A DNA stretch of 64,000 bases, taken from positions 1-64,000 of the forward strand of contig NZ_JFHC01000013.1 in NCBI RefSeq assembly GCF_000698595.1, written 5' to 3'. This document shows, piece by piece, positions 9,298 to 17,651 of this stretch. The translations under genes were made by a program, and so were the position numbers. The notes below the pieces were generated by a model. The model did not search any database. It saw nothing but the letters and a program-made list of their open reading frames with translations, and was not told the DNA's origin. This stretch comes from Caballeronia glathei (lineage in GTDB: Bacteria; Pseudomonadota; Gammaproteobacteria; Burkholderiales; Burkholderiaceae). Each line of letters begins with the position of its first letter. The first letter of the stretch is position 1.

Positions 9298-9470
9298 CAG
9301 GCGCCTGATCGCTCGATGACAAACGGTTATAGCGCCCATTTCTGTCCAGCCATGGACGCCCGCCACTGCGGCTCATAGGATTTGCCAAGGGTCGTCGTTG
9401 GGCGCGGACACAGCCGTCCGGGCCGCCCCTTCGCGAGTCGGCTACTGGCAAAACAAAGGGCGACAGGCAC

Positions 9471-10394
9471 ATGAAAATCATCACTGAGGCAAGCGGACCC
9501 GTGTCACCGGCCGCCGTCGTGTCGATCGGCATGTTCGACGGCGTTCATCGCGGGCATCGACGCGTCCTGCAACGTTTGCGCGAGATCGGGCAGAACCATG
9601 GGGTGCCGACGGTACTGGTGACGTTCGATCCGCATCCGCGTGCCGTGCTCCGTCCCGACTCCGCTCCGCCGTTGTTGTCGAGTCTCGCCGATCGCATGGA
9701 GTTGCTCTCGGCGACGAGCGCGCTGGACTACTGCCTCGTTCTGCCTTTTGATAGAAGCAGAGGCGAGCAAACGGCAGACGACTTCGTCAAGGACACGCTT
9801 GTGCGGCGCCTCGGCATCCGCGCGCTGGTCGTTGGCGAGAACTTCATGTGTGGCCGGCGCCGCCAGGGCGACGTGAGCCATCTGCGAGCCCTCGGCGCGA
9901 AACTCGGCTTCGCGGTGCATCCGGTGCCGCTGCGCACCTCGTTCGATACGAGTCTCAACCACTGCTCATCGAGCGAAACCCGGCGCCTCATTCAGATCGG
10001 CGATGTCACGAGTGCGGCGGTCCTGCTCGAACGTCCGCATGAATTGACCGGTGTCATTACCCGTTCCGCGCAAACGATCAGCGATCCGATCGATGTCGTC
10101 TTGCCGGATGGGATGTGTACTCCTGCTGCCGACCACTACGCAGGCGCGGTGAGGAAAAAGGGAACCGCCGCGCCCTGGACGCCCGCGATACTCCAGGTAG
10201 GTGAAGATCGCGTCGCCAAAGGGCGATCGGTCCGGCTGGTGACAGCGGAGGGCCTTGCGGTCAGTTTCGGCGAGCTCATGACTCTCCGGTTTTTGGGGCG
10301 GGCAAGCGATTCCCGGGGCGGTCGTACGGCCGACCCGGCGCTGTCCTCGCCGGACCTGTGCAACGGTGCCATAGTCGCTCACGCCGCGTCGTAA
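9471..10394 (+). CDS. RibF-like FAD synthetase lacking a recognisable riboflavin kinase domain
   Basis: A 307-residue protein. Residues about 12-190 are the FMN adenylyltransferase domain of RibF: VSIGMFDGVHRGHRRVLQRL with the nucleotidyl-transfer HxGH motif (HRGH), VTFDPHPRAVLRP, and LVVGENFMCGRRRQGD. The C-terminal third keeps RPHELTGVITR but lacks the GFPTAN-type motif and later kinase residues of RibF; it reads ISDPIDVVLPDGM instead. It should therefore convert FMN to FAD without making FMN. The gene lies between the pathway regulator and the FADH2-dependent monooxygenase, so a dedicated FAD supply is the natural inference. ATG 9471 follows AAAGGGCGACAGGCAC. Confidence 0.8.
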   Translation: MKIITEASGPVSPAAVVSIGMFDGVHRGHRRVLQRLREIGQNHGVPTVLVTFDPHPRAVLRPDSAPPLLSSLADRMELLSATSALDYCLVLPFDRSRGEQTADDFVKDTLVRRLGIRALVVGENFMCGRRRQGDVSHLRALGAKLGFAVHPVPLRTSFDTSLNHCSSSETRRLIQIGDVTSAAVLLERPHELTGVITRSAQTISDPIDVVLPDGMCTPAADHYAGAVRKKGTAAPWTPAILQVGEDRVAKGRSVRLVTAEGLAVSFGELMTLRFLGRASDSRGGRTADPALSSPDLCNGAIVAHAAS

Positions 10395-10669
10395 CGGAGC
10401 GCTCCGAGGCCCGCGCAGCAGCACCTTGCATAAGGGGCAGAACCGCCGCGTCTTGGCACGACCGCATCGGACACGCATTTCAGGCTGTTGGCGCACACGT
10501 AGCCGACGGCGAAGGCGCGCTCAAGCGACGCGGTGTTCTTGTCTGCGTCACTCACCAGAGCAATGTCACCGATTGTGATCTCGGTTCGGGTTTCATTCTC
10601 TGAGTGGCGCCAGCCGGCACATTCCGGATGCCCTGCGCCTTTCCATCCTCTCGCCGAGAAAATCTTCGC

Positions 10670-11143
10670 ATGCCTGCACCCTTCCCAAAGTCGCGAATGG
10701 ACAGTTTTAGAGTCCTGTGTGTGTTTTGCTGCGTCATCGCGCTGGCCTATTGGATCATCGTTTGTCACGGGGGCTGGATCTGGTTTGCTCCTCTCGCCGG
10801 CAGTTGCGTCATTGCGTTTGGGCAGCCGGAATCACCGATGGCGAGAACGAGGAACATGATTGGCGGCCATCTGTGCGCTTTCGCTGTCGCAGCCTTCATG
10901 CGATCCCTCGTGCCGCACGAAGGCGTTGCCATCGTTGCCGCCACCTGCATTACTTTTGCGCTGATGCTGACGCTCGACTGTCTTCACTCGCCAGCCGGCG
11001 CTACGCCCGCGTGTGTTTGTCTTTCGACGGCGCCCTTGCCAGAAACGGCCACGGTGCTTGGTGTCGGGCTGGGATTGACCGTCATCGCGCAATCCATCAT
11101 GAAGCGGATCGCAAAGGGCAGGGCGCATCACTCCGTGGAATAG
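10670..11143 (+). CDS. HPP-family integral membrane protein
   Basis: About 157 residues with four hydrophobic segments. The pattern IWFAPLAGSCVIAFGQPESPMARTRNMIGGH followed later by LHSPAGATPA and LGVGLGLTVIAQ matches the HPP family. Those proteins usually show PLGA, the exchanged-membrane loop PxSPxAQPW and an HPPGGA motif. The name-giving HPP is HSP here. Plant and cyanobacterial members have been linked to nitrite transport. The start is uncertain: 10670 is used, and 10697 or the in-frame ATG at 10604 are possible. It lies in the catabolic cluster, so export or import of a pathway ion (nitrite or chloride) is conceivable. Confidence 0.65.
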   Translation: MPAPFPKSRMDSFRVLCVFCCVIALAYWIIVCHGGWIWFAPLAGSCVIAFGQPESPMARTRNMIGGHLCAFAVAAFMRSLVPHEGVAIVAATCITFALMLTLDCLHSPAGATPACVCLSTAPLPETATVLGVGLGLTVIAQSIMKRIAKGRAHHSVE

Positions 11144-11200
11144 TCTCTATGTCGCGCCGTCCGTAGAAAAAATAAATAGGTCAGCCAATAATGCGTTCAA

Positions 11201-11221
11201 CCACCTGCCAGCATCAGGTGG
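11201..11221. promoter_or_regulatory. Inverted repeat in the leader of the flavin reductase gene
   Basis: CCACCTG (11201-11207) and CAGGTGG (11215-11221) form a perfect 7-base inverted repeat 27 bases before the flavin reductase ATG. It could be the operator for the monooxygenase operon or an mRNA hairpin just upstream of the ribosome site (AAGGAGA). Confidence 0.35.
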
Positions 11222-11248
11222 AGACAAATCTGAACAAGGAGACTTGTC

Positions 11249-11833
11249 ATGTTGCAGCCTCAAGCGCGCAAACCGGTACGCGATCCCGAAACGTTCATCG
11301 GCGAGTTCGCATCGCACGGACCGGAGTTGCAGCCGGGATGCGTCACACCCCAGGAGTTCCGGGAAGCGCTCTCGCGGGCGGTGACCCCGGTGACCGTCAT
11401 CGCGACGAGCGGGCCGAGCGGCACGGCAGGAGTGACGTGCTCCGCCGTGTGTTCCGTATCCGATACCCCACCCACCGTGCTGGTCTGCGTCAACCGGAAG
11501 AGCTTTGCCAACGGCATCATCAAGGCCAACGGCGTGCTGACCGTGAACTGGCTGAGTGCCGCGCAGAGTAGCGTGTCTCAGCTCTTTGCAGGCGTCGGCG
11601 CCGTCCCGATGGAGGAGCGTTTTGCGCCTGGTCAATGGGCGGCCCTTGCCACCGGTGCGCCTTCCTGCAAGGACGCCCTGGTGTCGCTTGACTGCCAGGT
11701 GGTCAGTGCCATGGAAGTCGGCACGCACAGCATTTTTCTCGCACGCGTGGTAGCGACGGTTCAGGCCGAGGATGGCTATCCGCTGGTTTACTGCCAGCGC
11801 ATGTATGCAACGACACAACCCACAGAGTCTTAA
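11249..11833 (+). CDS. Flavin reductase of a two-component monooxygenase (TcpX/HadX-like)
   Basis: A 194-residue flavin reductase domain protein: FREALSRAVTPVTVIATSGPSG at about 40-61, then GVTCSAVCSVSDTPPTVLVCVNRKS, the flavin-binding segment of this family, and near the end VYCQRMYA. It would use NADH to reduce FAD and hand FADH2 to the oxygenase encoded next. A strong AAGGAGA site precedes the ATG at 11249. The 31-base gap to the monooxygenase gene indicates one operon. The extended N-terminus of about 35 residues is longer than in minimal reductases but common in Tcp/Tft relatives. Confidence 0.88.
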   Translation: MLQPQARKPVRDPETFIGEFASHGPELQPGCVTPQEFREALSRAVTPVTVIATSGPSGTAGVTCSAVCSVSDTPPTVLVCVNRKSFANGIIKANGVLTVNWLSAAQSSVSQLFAGVGAVPMEERFAPGQWAALATGAPSCKDALVSLDCQVVSAMEVGTHSIFLARVVATVQAEDGYPLVYCQRMYATTQPTES

Positions 11834-11864
11834 TCAGGCTTTCATTCCACCTAGGAGACATTCA

Positions 11865-13418
11865 ATGATCCGTACCGGAAAGCAATACCTGGAATCGCTC
11901 AACGACGGGCGCGATGTATGGGTAGGCAACGAAAAGATCGACAACATCGCCACCCACCCCAAGACCCGCGATTATGCGCAGCGGCATGCGGATTTCTACG
12001 ACCTGCATCACCGGCCGGACCTGCAGGACGTTCTTACCTACGTGGACGAAGACGGCGAGCGCCGCTCCATGCAATGGTTCAGTCATCGCGACAAGGAGCA
12101 GCTGCGCAGGAAGCGCAAATACCATGAAACGATCATGCGCGAATTGGCTGGCGCGTCCTTTCCTCGCACGCCGGACGTCAACAACTATGTTCTGGCGACC
12201 TACATCGACGATCCGCAGCCGTGGGAAACGCAGACCATCGGTGCCGAGGGCCGCGTGCGGGCAAGCAACATTGTCGATTTCGTCAAGTTTGCCAGGAAGC
12301 ACGATTTCAATTGCGCGCCGCAATTCGTCGACCCGCAGATGGACCGCTCAAACCCCGACGCTCAACAGAGGTCGCCGGGCCTGCGCGTCGTCGAGAAGAA
12401 CGAGAAGGGCATTGTGGTCGACGGGGTGAAGGCGATCGGCACCGGGGTCGCATTTGCCGACTGGATCCATATCGGCGTCTTCTTCCGGCCGGGGATTCCG
12501 GGCGAGCAGGTGATCTTTGCCGCCACGCCGGTCAACACGAAGGGCGTGACCATCGTGTGCCGGGAGAGCGTGGTCAAGGAGGACGCAACCGAGCATCCAC
12601 TGGCCTCGCAGGGCGATGAACTCGACGGCATGACGGTGTTCGACAAGGTCTTCATCCCATGGACACACGTGTTTCACATCGGCAATTCGGAACACGCCAA
12701 GCTGTATCCCCAGCGCGTCTTTGACTGGCTGCATTACCACGCCCTCATCCGCCAGATGGTGCGTGCCGAATTGATGGCCGGCCTGGCGGTGCTGATCACC
12801 GAGCACATCGGGACCAACAAGATTCCCGCAGTGCAGACACGCGTGGCCAAGCTGGTCGGTTTCCATCAGGCGATGCTGGCCCACGTCATCGCCAGCGAGG
12901 AGCTTGGCTTCCATACGCCGGGAGGCCACTACAAGCCAAATATTCTCATCTATGACTTCGGCCGGGCCCTCTATCTGGAGCGGTTCTCCGAGATGATCTA
13001 CGAGCTCATCGACCTGTCGGGCCGCAGTGCGCTGATCTTCGCCAGCGAGAAGCAGTGGAACGATGGCAAGCTCAATGAGTGGTTTGAACGAATGAACAAC
13101 GGACCGATTGGCAAGCCGCACGATCGTGTGAAGATCGGCCGCGTCATTCGTGACCTGTTCCTGACCGATTGGGGCAACCGGCTGTTCGTCTTCGAGAACT
13201 TCAATGGCACGCCCCTGCAAGCCATTCGCACCCTGACGATGCAACGGGCGGAGTTTTCGGGCGCCGGACCATACGCCAAACTGGCTCGCCAGGTCTGCGG
13301 GATTGAACTGGAGGAGGCCGAGCAGACGGACTACAAGGCCACGGCCGACTACGCCAAGGCCCTCGATTCGGCACGTCATCAGGAGCAACGCGCGCTGACT
13401 GAAGCCTTCGCGAACTAA
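11865..13418 (+). CDS. FADH2-dependent phenol monooxygenase, HpaB family (TcpA/HadA-like)
   Basis: A 517-residue protein of the 4-hydroxyphenylacetate 3-hydroxylase (HpaB) superfamily. It begins [21 protein letters not shown], and the length equals that of chlorophenol 4-monooxygenases such as TcpA and HadA. Those enzymes replace the halide or nitro group of a phenol by oxygen, giving a quinone that is reduced to hydroquinone or hydroxyquinol. The start at 11865 is chosen because AGGAG lies 6 bases upstream. Gene order with reductase, nitroreductase, hydroxyquinol dioxygenase and maleylacetate reductase supports this over a 4-hydroxyphenylacetate role. The exact substrate (chloro-, nitrophenol or resorcinol-like) is open. 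Confidence 0.85.
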   Translation: MIRTGKQYLESLNDGRDVWVGNEKIDNIATHPKTRDYAQRHADFYDLHHRPDLQDVLTYVDEDGERRSMQWFSHRDKEQLRRKRKYHETIMRELAGASFPRTPDVNNYVLATYIDDPQPWETQTIGAEGRVRASNIVDFVKFARKHDFNCAPQFVDPQMDRSNPDAQQRSPGLRVVEKNEKGIVVDGVKAIGTGVAFADWIHIGVFFRPGIPGEQVIFAATPVNTKGVTIVCRESVVKEDATEHPLASQGDELDGMTVFDKVFIPWTHVFHIGNSEHAKLYPQRVFDWLHYHALIRQMVRAELMAGLAVLITEHIGTNKIPAVQTRVAKLVGFHQAMLAHVIASEELGFHTPGGHYKPNILIYDFGRALYLERFSEMIYELIDLSGRSALIFASEKQWNDGKLNEWFERMNNGPIGKPHDRVKIGRVIRDLFLTDWGNRLFVFENFNGTPLQAIRTLTMQRAEFSGAGPYAKLARQVCGIELEEAEQTDYKATADYAKALDSARHQEQRALTEAFAN

Positions 13419-13572
13419 CTGCGTGCGTGATATCTGCGGCCGGAAGGCGGCGTCTTGCATTCGTCCACCTGTCCGGAGCTGGTCAGGTGCGCGAGCGTTG
13501 ACGCGGGATGCAGCACCGCTCGCCCCAGCATCACGGAAACACTTTGATTTCATCTCAGGAAAAAGCCAGAAC

Positions 13573-14163
13573 ATGTCGAACCATGACTTCATCGATACCG
13601 TCTTTCGCAATGCCCGCAGCCAGAATGGCTGGCTCCCCAGGCCCGTCGGCGATGAGCAACTGCGGGAGATCTACGAACATATGAAATGGGGGCCGACGTC
13701 GGTCAACTGTTCCCCGGCGCGAATCGTGTTCGTGCGCAGCGTGCAGGCCAGGACGCAACTGAAGGAAGCGCTCAGCCCGGGCAATGTCGAGAAGACCATG
13801 AGCGCACCGGTGGTGGCGATCGTCGGCTATGACACCCGCTTCTTTGAACATCTGCCCTCGCTGTTTCCGCATAATCCGGCCGTCAAGGGCTGGTTCGAAG
13901 GCGAAGGAAAGCAGGCTTTCGCCGAGACCACGGCGTTTCGCAACAGTACGCTGCAAGGTGCCTACCTGATCACCGCCGCGCGTGCTGTCGGCCTGGACTG
14001 CGGTCCCATGTCGGGCTTCGATCACGCCAAAATCGACGCTGCGTTTTTTTCGGGCACCTCGGTCAAGTCGAACTTCATCTGCGGCATTGGCTACGGGGAT
14101 CCGGCGAAGATATTCGCGCGCAGCCCTCGCCTGTCGTTCGAGCAGGCGTGCGGACTCGTTTAG
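13573..14163 (+). CDS. Nitroreductase-family quinone reductase (TcpB/HadB-like)
   Basis: A 196-residue protein of the nitroreductase fold, in the branch usually annotated as malonic semialdehyde reductase (RutE-like). The opening [43 protein letters not shown] is diagnostic, with FMN-binding residues in the ARSQNGW and [10 protein letters not shown] segments. In chlorophenol clusters the equivalent protein reduces the benzoquinone formed by the monooxygenase and so limits its toxicity. The start at 13573 fits the family; the upstream in-frame GTG at 13423 would add 50 unrelated residues. A 154-base gap separates it from the monooxygenase gene. Confidence 0.82.
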   Translation: MSNHDFIDTVFRNARSQNGWLPRPVGDEQLREIYEHMKWGPTSVNCSPARIVFVRSVQARTQLKEALSPGNVEKTMSAPVVAIVGYDTRFFEHLPSLFPHNPAVKGWFEGEGKQAFAETTAFRNSTLQGAYLITAARAVGLDCGPMSGFDHAKIDAAFFSGTSVKSNFICGIGYGDPAKIFARSPRLSFEQACGLV

Positions 14164-14285
14164 ACGAGCTTACGCAGCGTCATGGCTTTTCGAGCAAGCT
14201 GCGTGATCTCGTGGACCGCCTCGCCGCCGATGCGGCCGCAGTGGCGGCGAGTGTTTGATGAAAGCCCCATGATGGAGATGCCGCA

Positions 14286-15356
14286 GTGAAACCTTTTTCA
14301 TACGTCAGCCACCCGCAGCGCGTGATCTTCGGGGCGGGTTCGATTGGCCGTCTCGATGCTGAGATCGATGGTTTGGGCGCGGGTCGGGGACTCGTGCTGT
14401 GCGCCCCAGGACAGCGGGCGGATGCTGAACGCGTGGCCGATATGTTGGGCCCGCGTGGTGCCGGCATCTTCGATCGGGCGGTGATGCATGTGCCCGTGGA
14501 GGTGGCCCACGAAGCCCGCGACGTAGCGCGGCGGCTTGGCGCGGATTGCGTCGTGGCCGTGGGCGGCGGCTCCACGATCGGTCTGGGCAAAGCGATTGCG
14601 CTGACATCCACTCTGCCCATTCTCGCCATCCCGACCACTTACGCCGGCTCGGAGATGACCTCCATCTACGGCATCACTGAAGCCGGTCTCAAGAAGACCG
14701 GGAAAGATCCGCGAGTGTTGCCGCGCACCGTGATCTACGACCCGGAGTTGACCTACTCGTTGCCGGTCGGCATGAGCGTGACCAGCGGCATCAACGCCAT
14801 TGCGCATGCGGCGGAGGGCCTGTATGCCATCGACGGCAACCCCATCACGGATTTGATGGCGGAGGAGGGCATCGCCGCCCTCGGCCGTGCGTTGCCGGTG
14901 CTGACGGAGGGCGGGGACGCCGTCGGCGTTAGCGACGCACGCGCCGAGGCGCTGTACGGCGCGTGGCTATGTGGCACGGTGCTGGGCAATGTCGGAGTGG
15001 CTTTGCATCACAAGCTGTGCCATACCCTGGGAGGCAGCTTCGGCTTGCCGCATGCTGAAACACACACCATCGTGCTGCCGCACGCACTTGCCTACAATGC
15101 GCCGTCGTCGCCGCGGGCCATGGCGCGCATCGCTCGCGCACTCAACGGCGCCGGCGCTGCGCAGGCCGTGTTCGATCTGGCCCGCAACAATGGTGCACGG
15201 CTGGCGCTGAAAGACATTGGCATGCGTGCCGAGGACCTGGACCGCGCGTGCGACATCGCGCTGCAGAACCAGTATCCCAATCCGCGGCCGCTTGAGCGCA
15301 ATGCGATCCGTCAGCTCTTGCAGGATGCATTCGACGGCAGGCGTCCTGCGGCTTGA
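14286..15356 (+). CDS. Maleylacetate reductase
   Basis: A 356-residue iron-type alcohol dehydrogenase family member. Visible are FSYVSHPQRVIFGAGS (start of maleylacetate reductases), the NAD(P)-binding VAVGGGSTIGLGKAIAL (about 94-110), AIPTTYAGSEMTSIYG, and the HHKLCHTLGGSFGLPHAETH region (about 239-258). It reduces maleylacetate to 3-oxoadipate, the last dedicated step of hydroxyquinol catabolism. It follows the nitroreductase gene by 122 bases and precedes the pirin gene by 65 bases, probably in one operon. No beta-ketoadipate genes follow in the window. Confidence 0.92.
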   Translation: MKPFSYVSHPQRVIFGAGSIGRLDAEIDGLGAGRGLVLCAPGQRADAERVADMLGPRGAGIFDRAVMHVPVEVAHEARDVARRLGADCVVAVGGGSTIGLGKAIALTSTLPILAIPTTYAGSEMTSIYGITEAGLKKTGKDPRVLPRTVIYDPELTYSLPVGMSVTSGINAIAHAAEGLYAIDGNPITDLMAEEGIAALGRALPVLTEGGDAVGVSDARAEALYGAWLCGTVLGNVGVALHHKLCHTLGGSFGLPHAETHTIVLPHALAYNAPSSPRAMARIARALNGAGAAQAVFDLARNNGARLALKDIGMRAEDLDRACDIALQNQYPNPRPLERNAIRQLLQDAFDGRRPAA

Positions 15357-15421
15357 TCAAGAATGACGCCGGTTCGCGGCGCTTTCCAACCCCCGGCGAT
15401 TTGCGCAAGAGGATCATCAAA

Positions 15422-16123
15422 TTGTTTGAATTACATCAAAGCGAAGCCCGCGGCCGTTCCAACCATGGCTGGCTCGACTCGCGTCACAGCTTTACCTTCG
15501 CCGATCACGTCGATCCCCGCAATATGAATTTCGGTCCATTGTGTGTGATCAATGAAGATCGCATCGAAGCCGGCACTGGTTTTGGCACCCATGGTCATCG
15601 CGACATGGAAATCATCAGCTACGTACTCGAGGGGGAACTGGCCCATAAGGACAGCATCGGAAACGGCAGCGTCATTTTGCCAGGCGATGTGCAGCGCATG
15701 AGTGCGGGAACCGGCGTCATGCACTCGGAGTACAACCACACGCAAGACCGCCAGACGCATTTCCTGCAGATCTGGATCGAGCCGAACGTACGAGGCATTC
15801 CCGCCGGATATGAACAGAAACACTTCCCGCCGGAGGAAAAACGTGGACGCCTGCGACTTATCATCGGTCCAGACGGATCGGACGGTTCCATCACTCTGCA
15901 TCAGGATGCGCGCATTCATGCGGGCTTGTTTGACGGCGACGAAGCCGCAAGCATGGCGATTTCGCGGGGGCGCCGCGTCTATCTGCATGTCGCGCGCGGC
16001 GTCATCACCGCCAACGGCTTCGCACTGAAGACGGGTGATGCATTGAAAATCGTGAATGAAACGCAAATCGAACTGGTGAAGGGACAACAGGCGGAGGTGC
16101 TGCTGTTCGATTTGCCAGGATGA
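15422..16123 (+). CDS. Pirin family protein
   Basis: A 233-residue bicupin. Visible are RSNHGWLDSRHSFTFADH near the N-terminus and the metal-binding cupin 1 motif GTGFGTHGHRDMEIISYVLEG (about 58-78), with His ligands in HGH and a later His in MHSEYNH. The start is taken as TTG at 15422 because AGAGGA lies 7 bases before it and pirins begin almost exactly here; an upstream ATG at 15353 would add 23 unusual residues. Some pirins are quercetinase-like dioxygenases or redox sensors. In this operon it may deal with quinone or polyphenol by-products, which is inference. Confidence 0.85.
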   Translation: MFELHQSEARGRSNHGWLDSRHSFTFADHVDPRNMNFGPLCVINEDRIEAGTGFGTHGHRDMEIISYVLEGELAHKDSIGNGSVILPGDVQRMSAGTGVMHSEYNHTQDRQTHFLQIWIEPNVRGIPAGYEQKHFPPEEKRGRLRLIIGPDGSDGSITLHQDARIHAGLFDGDEAASMAISRGRRVYLHVARGVITANGFALKTGDALKIVNETQIELVKGQQAEVLLFDLPG

Positions 16124-16295
16124 GCGGGAGGACCTCGTTGCTCAATCGATATCGACAACTTCAATGCGCTGGAAGACCGGCAAGGAATAGACGCTGCAAG
16201 TCCGTTACGATGAAGAGCCGGCACTCTGGCGCGAACAAGGACTTTGCAGGCCTCAAGTATGCGCAAGGACCTTTGAGCTTCAGACGCATGCTGTA

Positions 16296-16530
16296 GTGAG
16301 CTTCTATCAGACCGTAGGGGGCGCAGCTTGCTTGGCGGATCGTCTCGCCTGCGATCCAGTTTTTGTTTTCGGCGTGGCCGCATCGTTCGGTACGAACCCG
16401 GCTCGTGCACGCTGCGGCTGCCGGGCATCCTGGCGAAGGTCGTCGACGAAACCGGGCATGAGGCGCCGGACGGTGATGAAGCGTCCGCTGTCGTCGATTG
16501 CCCGACATCTGGACCGACCCTGACCGCTAG
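16296..16530 (+). pseudogene. Decayed acetyl-CoA synthetase (acs) fragment
   Basis: No intact frame, but two frames carry pieces that line up with the middle-to-late part of acetyl-CoA synthetases. SFYQTVGG near 16296 resembles [30 protein letters not shown] at 16400-16462 resembles the segment before the hinge. After a frameshift, [16 protein letters not shown] (about 16475-16522) resembles VKRPWPSMIRTIWGDP. The normal protein is about 650 residues; only some 75 codons of it are recognisable, with at least two frame changes. It is a relic without function. A second relic, of the N-terminal part, is at 54575-54685. Confidence 0.5.
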
Positions 16531-16898
16531 GAAATGACGCCTTCGTGGCACCGCTCGCCGGCGCATGTGGACAACGCGTGCGTGAGCCTCGCAAGACTAG
16601 CTCGAGGGATCGCGAAGCCGGTCCATCCGAGCCCCGAGTGTCTGAAAAAGATCACTGCGCCATCGAACAGCTGGTTTCCTTCGATGTGCCAGGAGGGGGC
16701 GCTTTCAATGACATACTTGTGCGTGCGTGAGGGAGACGTAGATACCTGTGGCTGCATCTCTGTGCGATAGGTGATCAATTCCCCGATTAATGCATCGACC
16801 TCAGAGGGATCGAGCAGGACGTTGCATTGGTTCATCGTGATAAGCAGGGAACTCGAACCATATTGATTGAGCACCTCTAAGGTCAACTCCGGTGGCAT
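16527..16898 (-). CDS. Small protein of unknown function, paralogue of the next gene
   Basis: 123 residues, not recognised as a named family. It contains [38 protein letters not shown] and [19 protein letters not shown]. All three blocks recur in the gene at 17064-17426 (DVDALIEQLSAVRAVLQPAV, YAIEIDPCWYAEP, VVLFLRDTGAGWAGFAIPR), so the two are diverged tandem duplicates. AGAGGTGAC precedes the ATG. No signal peptide or membrane segment is visible. The conserved pattern and conserved stops suggest both are real genes. Confidence 0.6.
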   Translation of the reverse strand: MPPELTLEVLNQYGSSSLLITMNQCNVLLDPSEVDALIGELITYRTEMQPQVSTSPSRTHKYVIESAPSWHIEGNQLFDGAVIFFRHSGLGWTGFAIPRASLARLTHALSTCAGERCHEGVIS

Positions 16899-17063
16899 CT
16901 GTCACCTCTAGCAAGAGTATAGGGTCCGGGCTATAACGCACGGGTATTGAGATCCTGCGCGTGGTTGCGGGTTTGCGATGCCGTCATCGCATCCGGAGAC
17001 GCACGTGGAGGACGCCCCAGCGTCCCTCGTCTTCACCACAACGCGAACGACTTCTCAGACGAC

Positions 17064-17426
17064 TTAGTTGGGCAACCCCAGGCGGGTTTCCACCGCATGG
17101 ATGTAACGCGCGAGTCCGTCACGAAGTCTCAAGGCGCCGGTCCTGGGGATAGCGAATCCCGCCCATCCCGCGCCGGTATCCCTTAGGAACAGTACGACGC
17201 TCTCGGAGGCGGGATGCGGCTCCGCGTACCAGCAAGGATCGATCTCGATTGCATACTGACGACGGCGTGACACGTGCGCGGGCACGGCTGGTTGAAGGAC
17301 TGCTCTGACCGCGCTCAGTTGTTCGATCAGGGCATCCACATCGCTCGTGTTCAACTCCGCGAAATGCTTTCCAATCTCTAGACGCACCGTACTTGACCCT
17401 TCTTTCCTGATGAATTGTGTTCGCAT
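17064..17426 (-). CDS. Small protein of unknown function, paralogue of the previous gene
   Basis: 120 residues from the ATG at 17426 (an alternative in-frame start at 17459 adds 11). It shares three sequence blocks with the product of 16527-16898: an alpha-helical DVDALI(E/G)(Q/E)L block, a Y-x-IE-x-P-x-W block, and a hydrophobic strand ending GW(A/T)GFAIPR. It is soluble-looking with no catalytic signature. The 165-base gap between the copies holds no other gene. The LysR gene at 17652 is divergent from it, so that regulator may control the pair. Confidence 0.6.
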   Translation of the reverse strand: MRTQFIRKEGSSTVRLEIGKHFAELNTSDVDALIEQLSAVRAVLQPAVPAHVSRRRQYAIEIDPCWYAEPHPASESVVLFLRDTGAGWAGFAIPRTGALRLRDGLARYIHAVETRLGLPN

Positions 17427-17651
17427 TGTCTGAATGCTCGACCTGGATGACGATAACATTGCTCCAATTATGTCCTCCTTTCCGTGTGCTTCCTTTAAAG
17501 AAGCGATCCAGCATCGTGAAACTGCTTTTATTTTTAAACGGGCTAGTAAGAAGGAGGAGTCCAGAAGTTAAAGGAATGTTCATTTGCCCGGTTACGTGGG
17601 TTCATGGTGAAACGTTGATCATTCGAAGGTTACCCAACGAACCTAACGATC

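Noticed and set aside
12348..13610. 420-codon minus-strand frame in the monooxygenase gene
   Set aside because: Shadow of the monooxygenase, without a start signal or motif.
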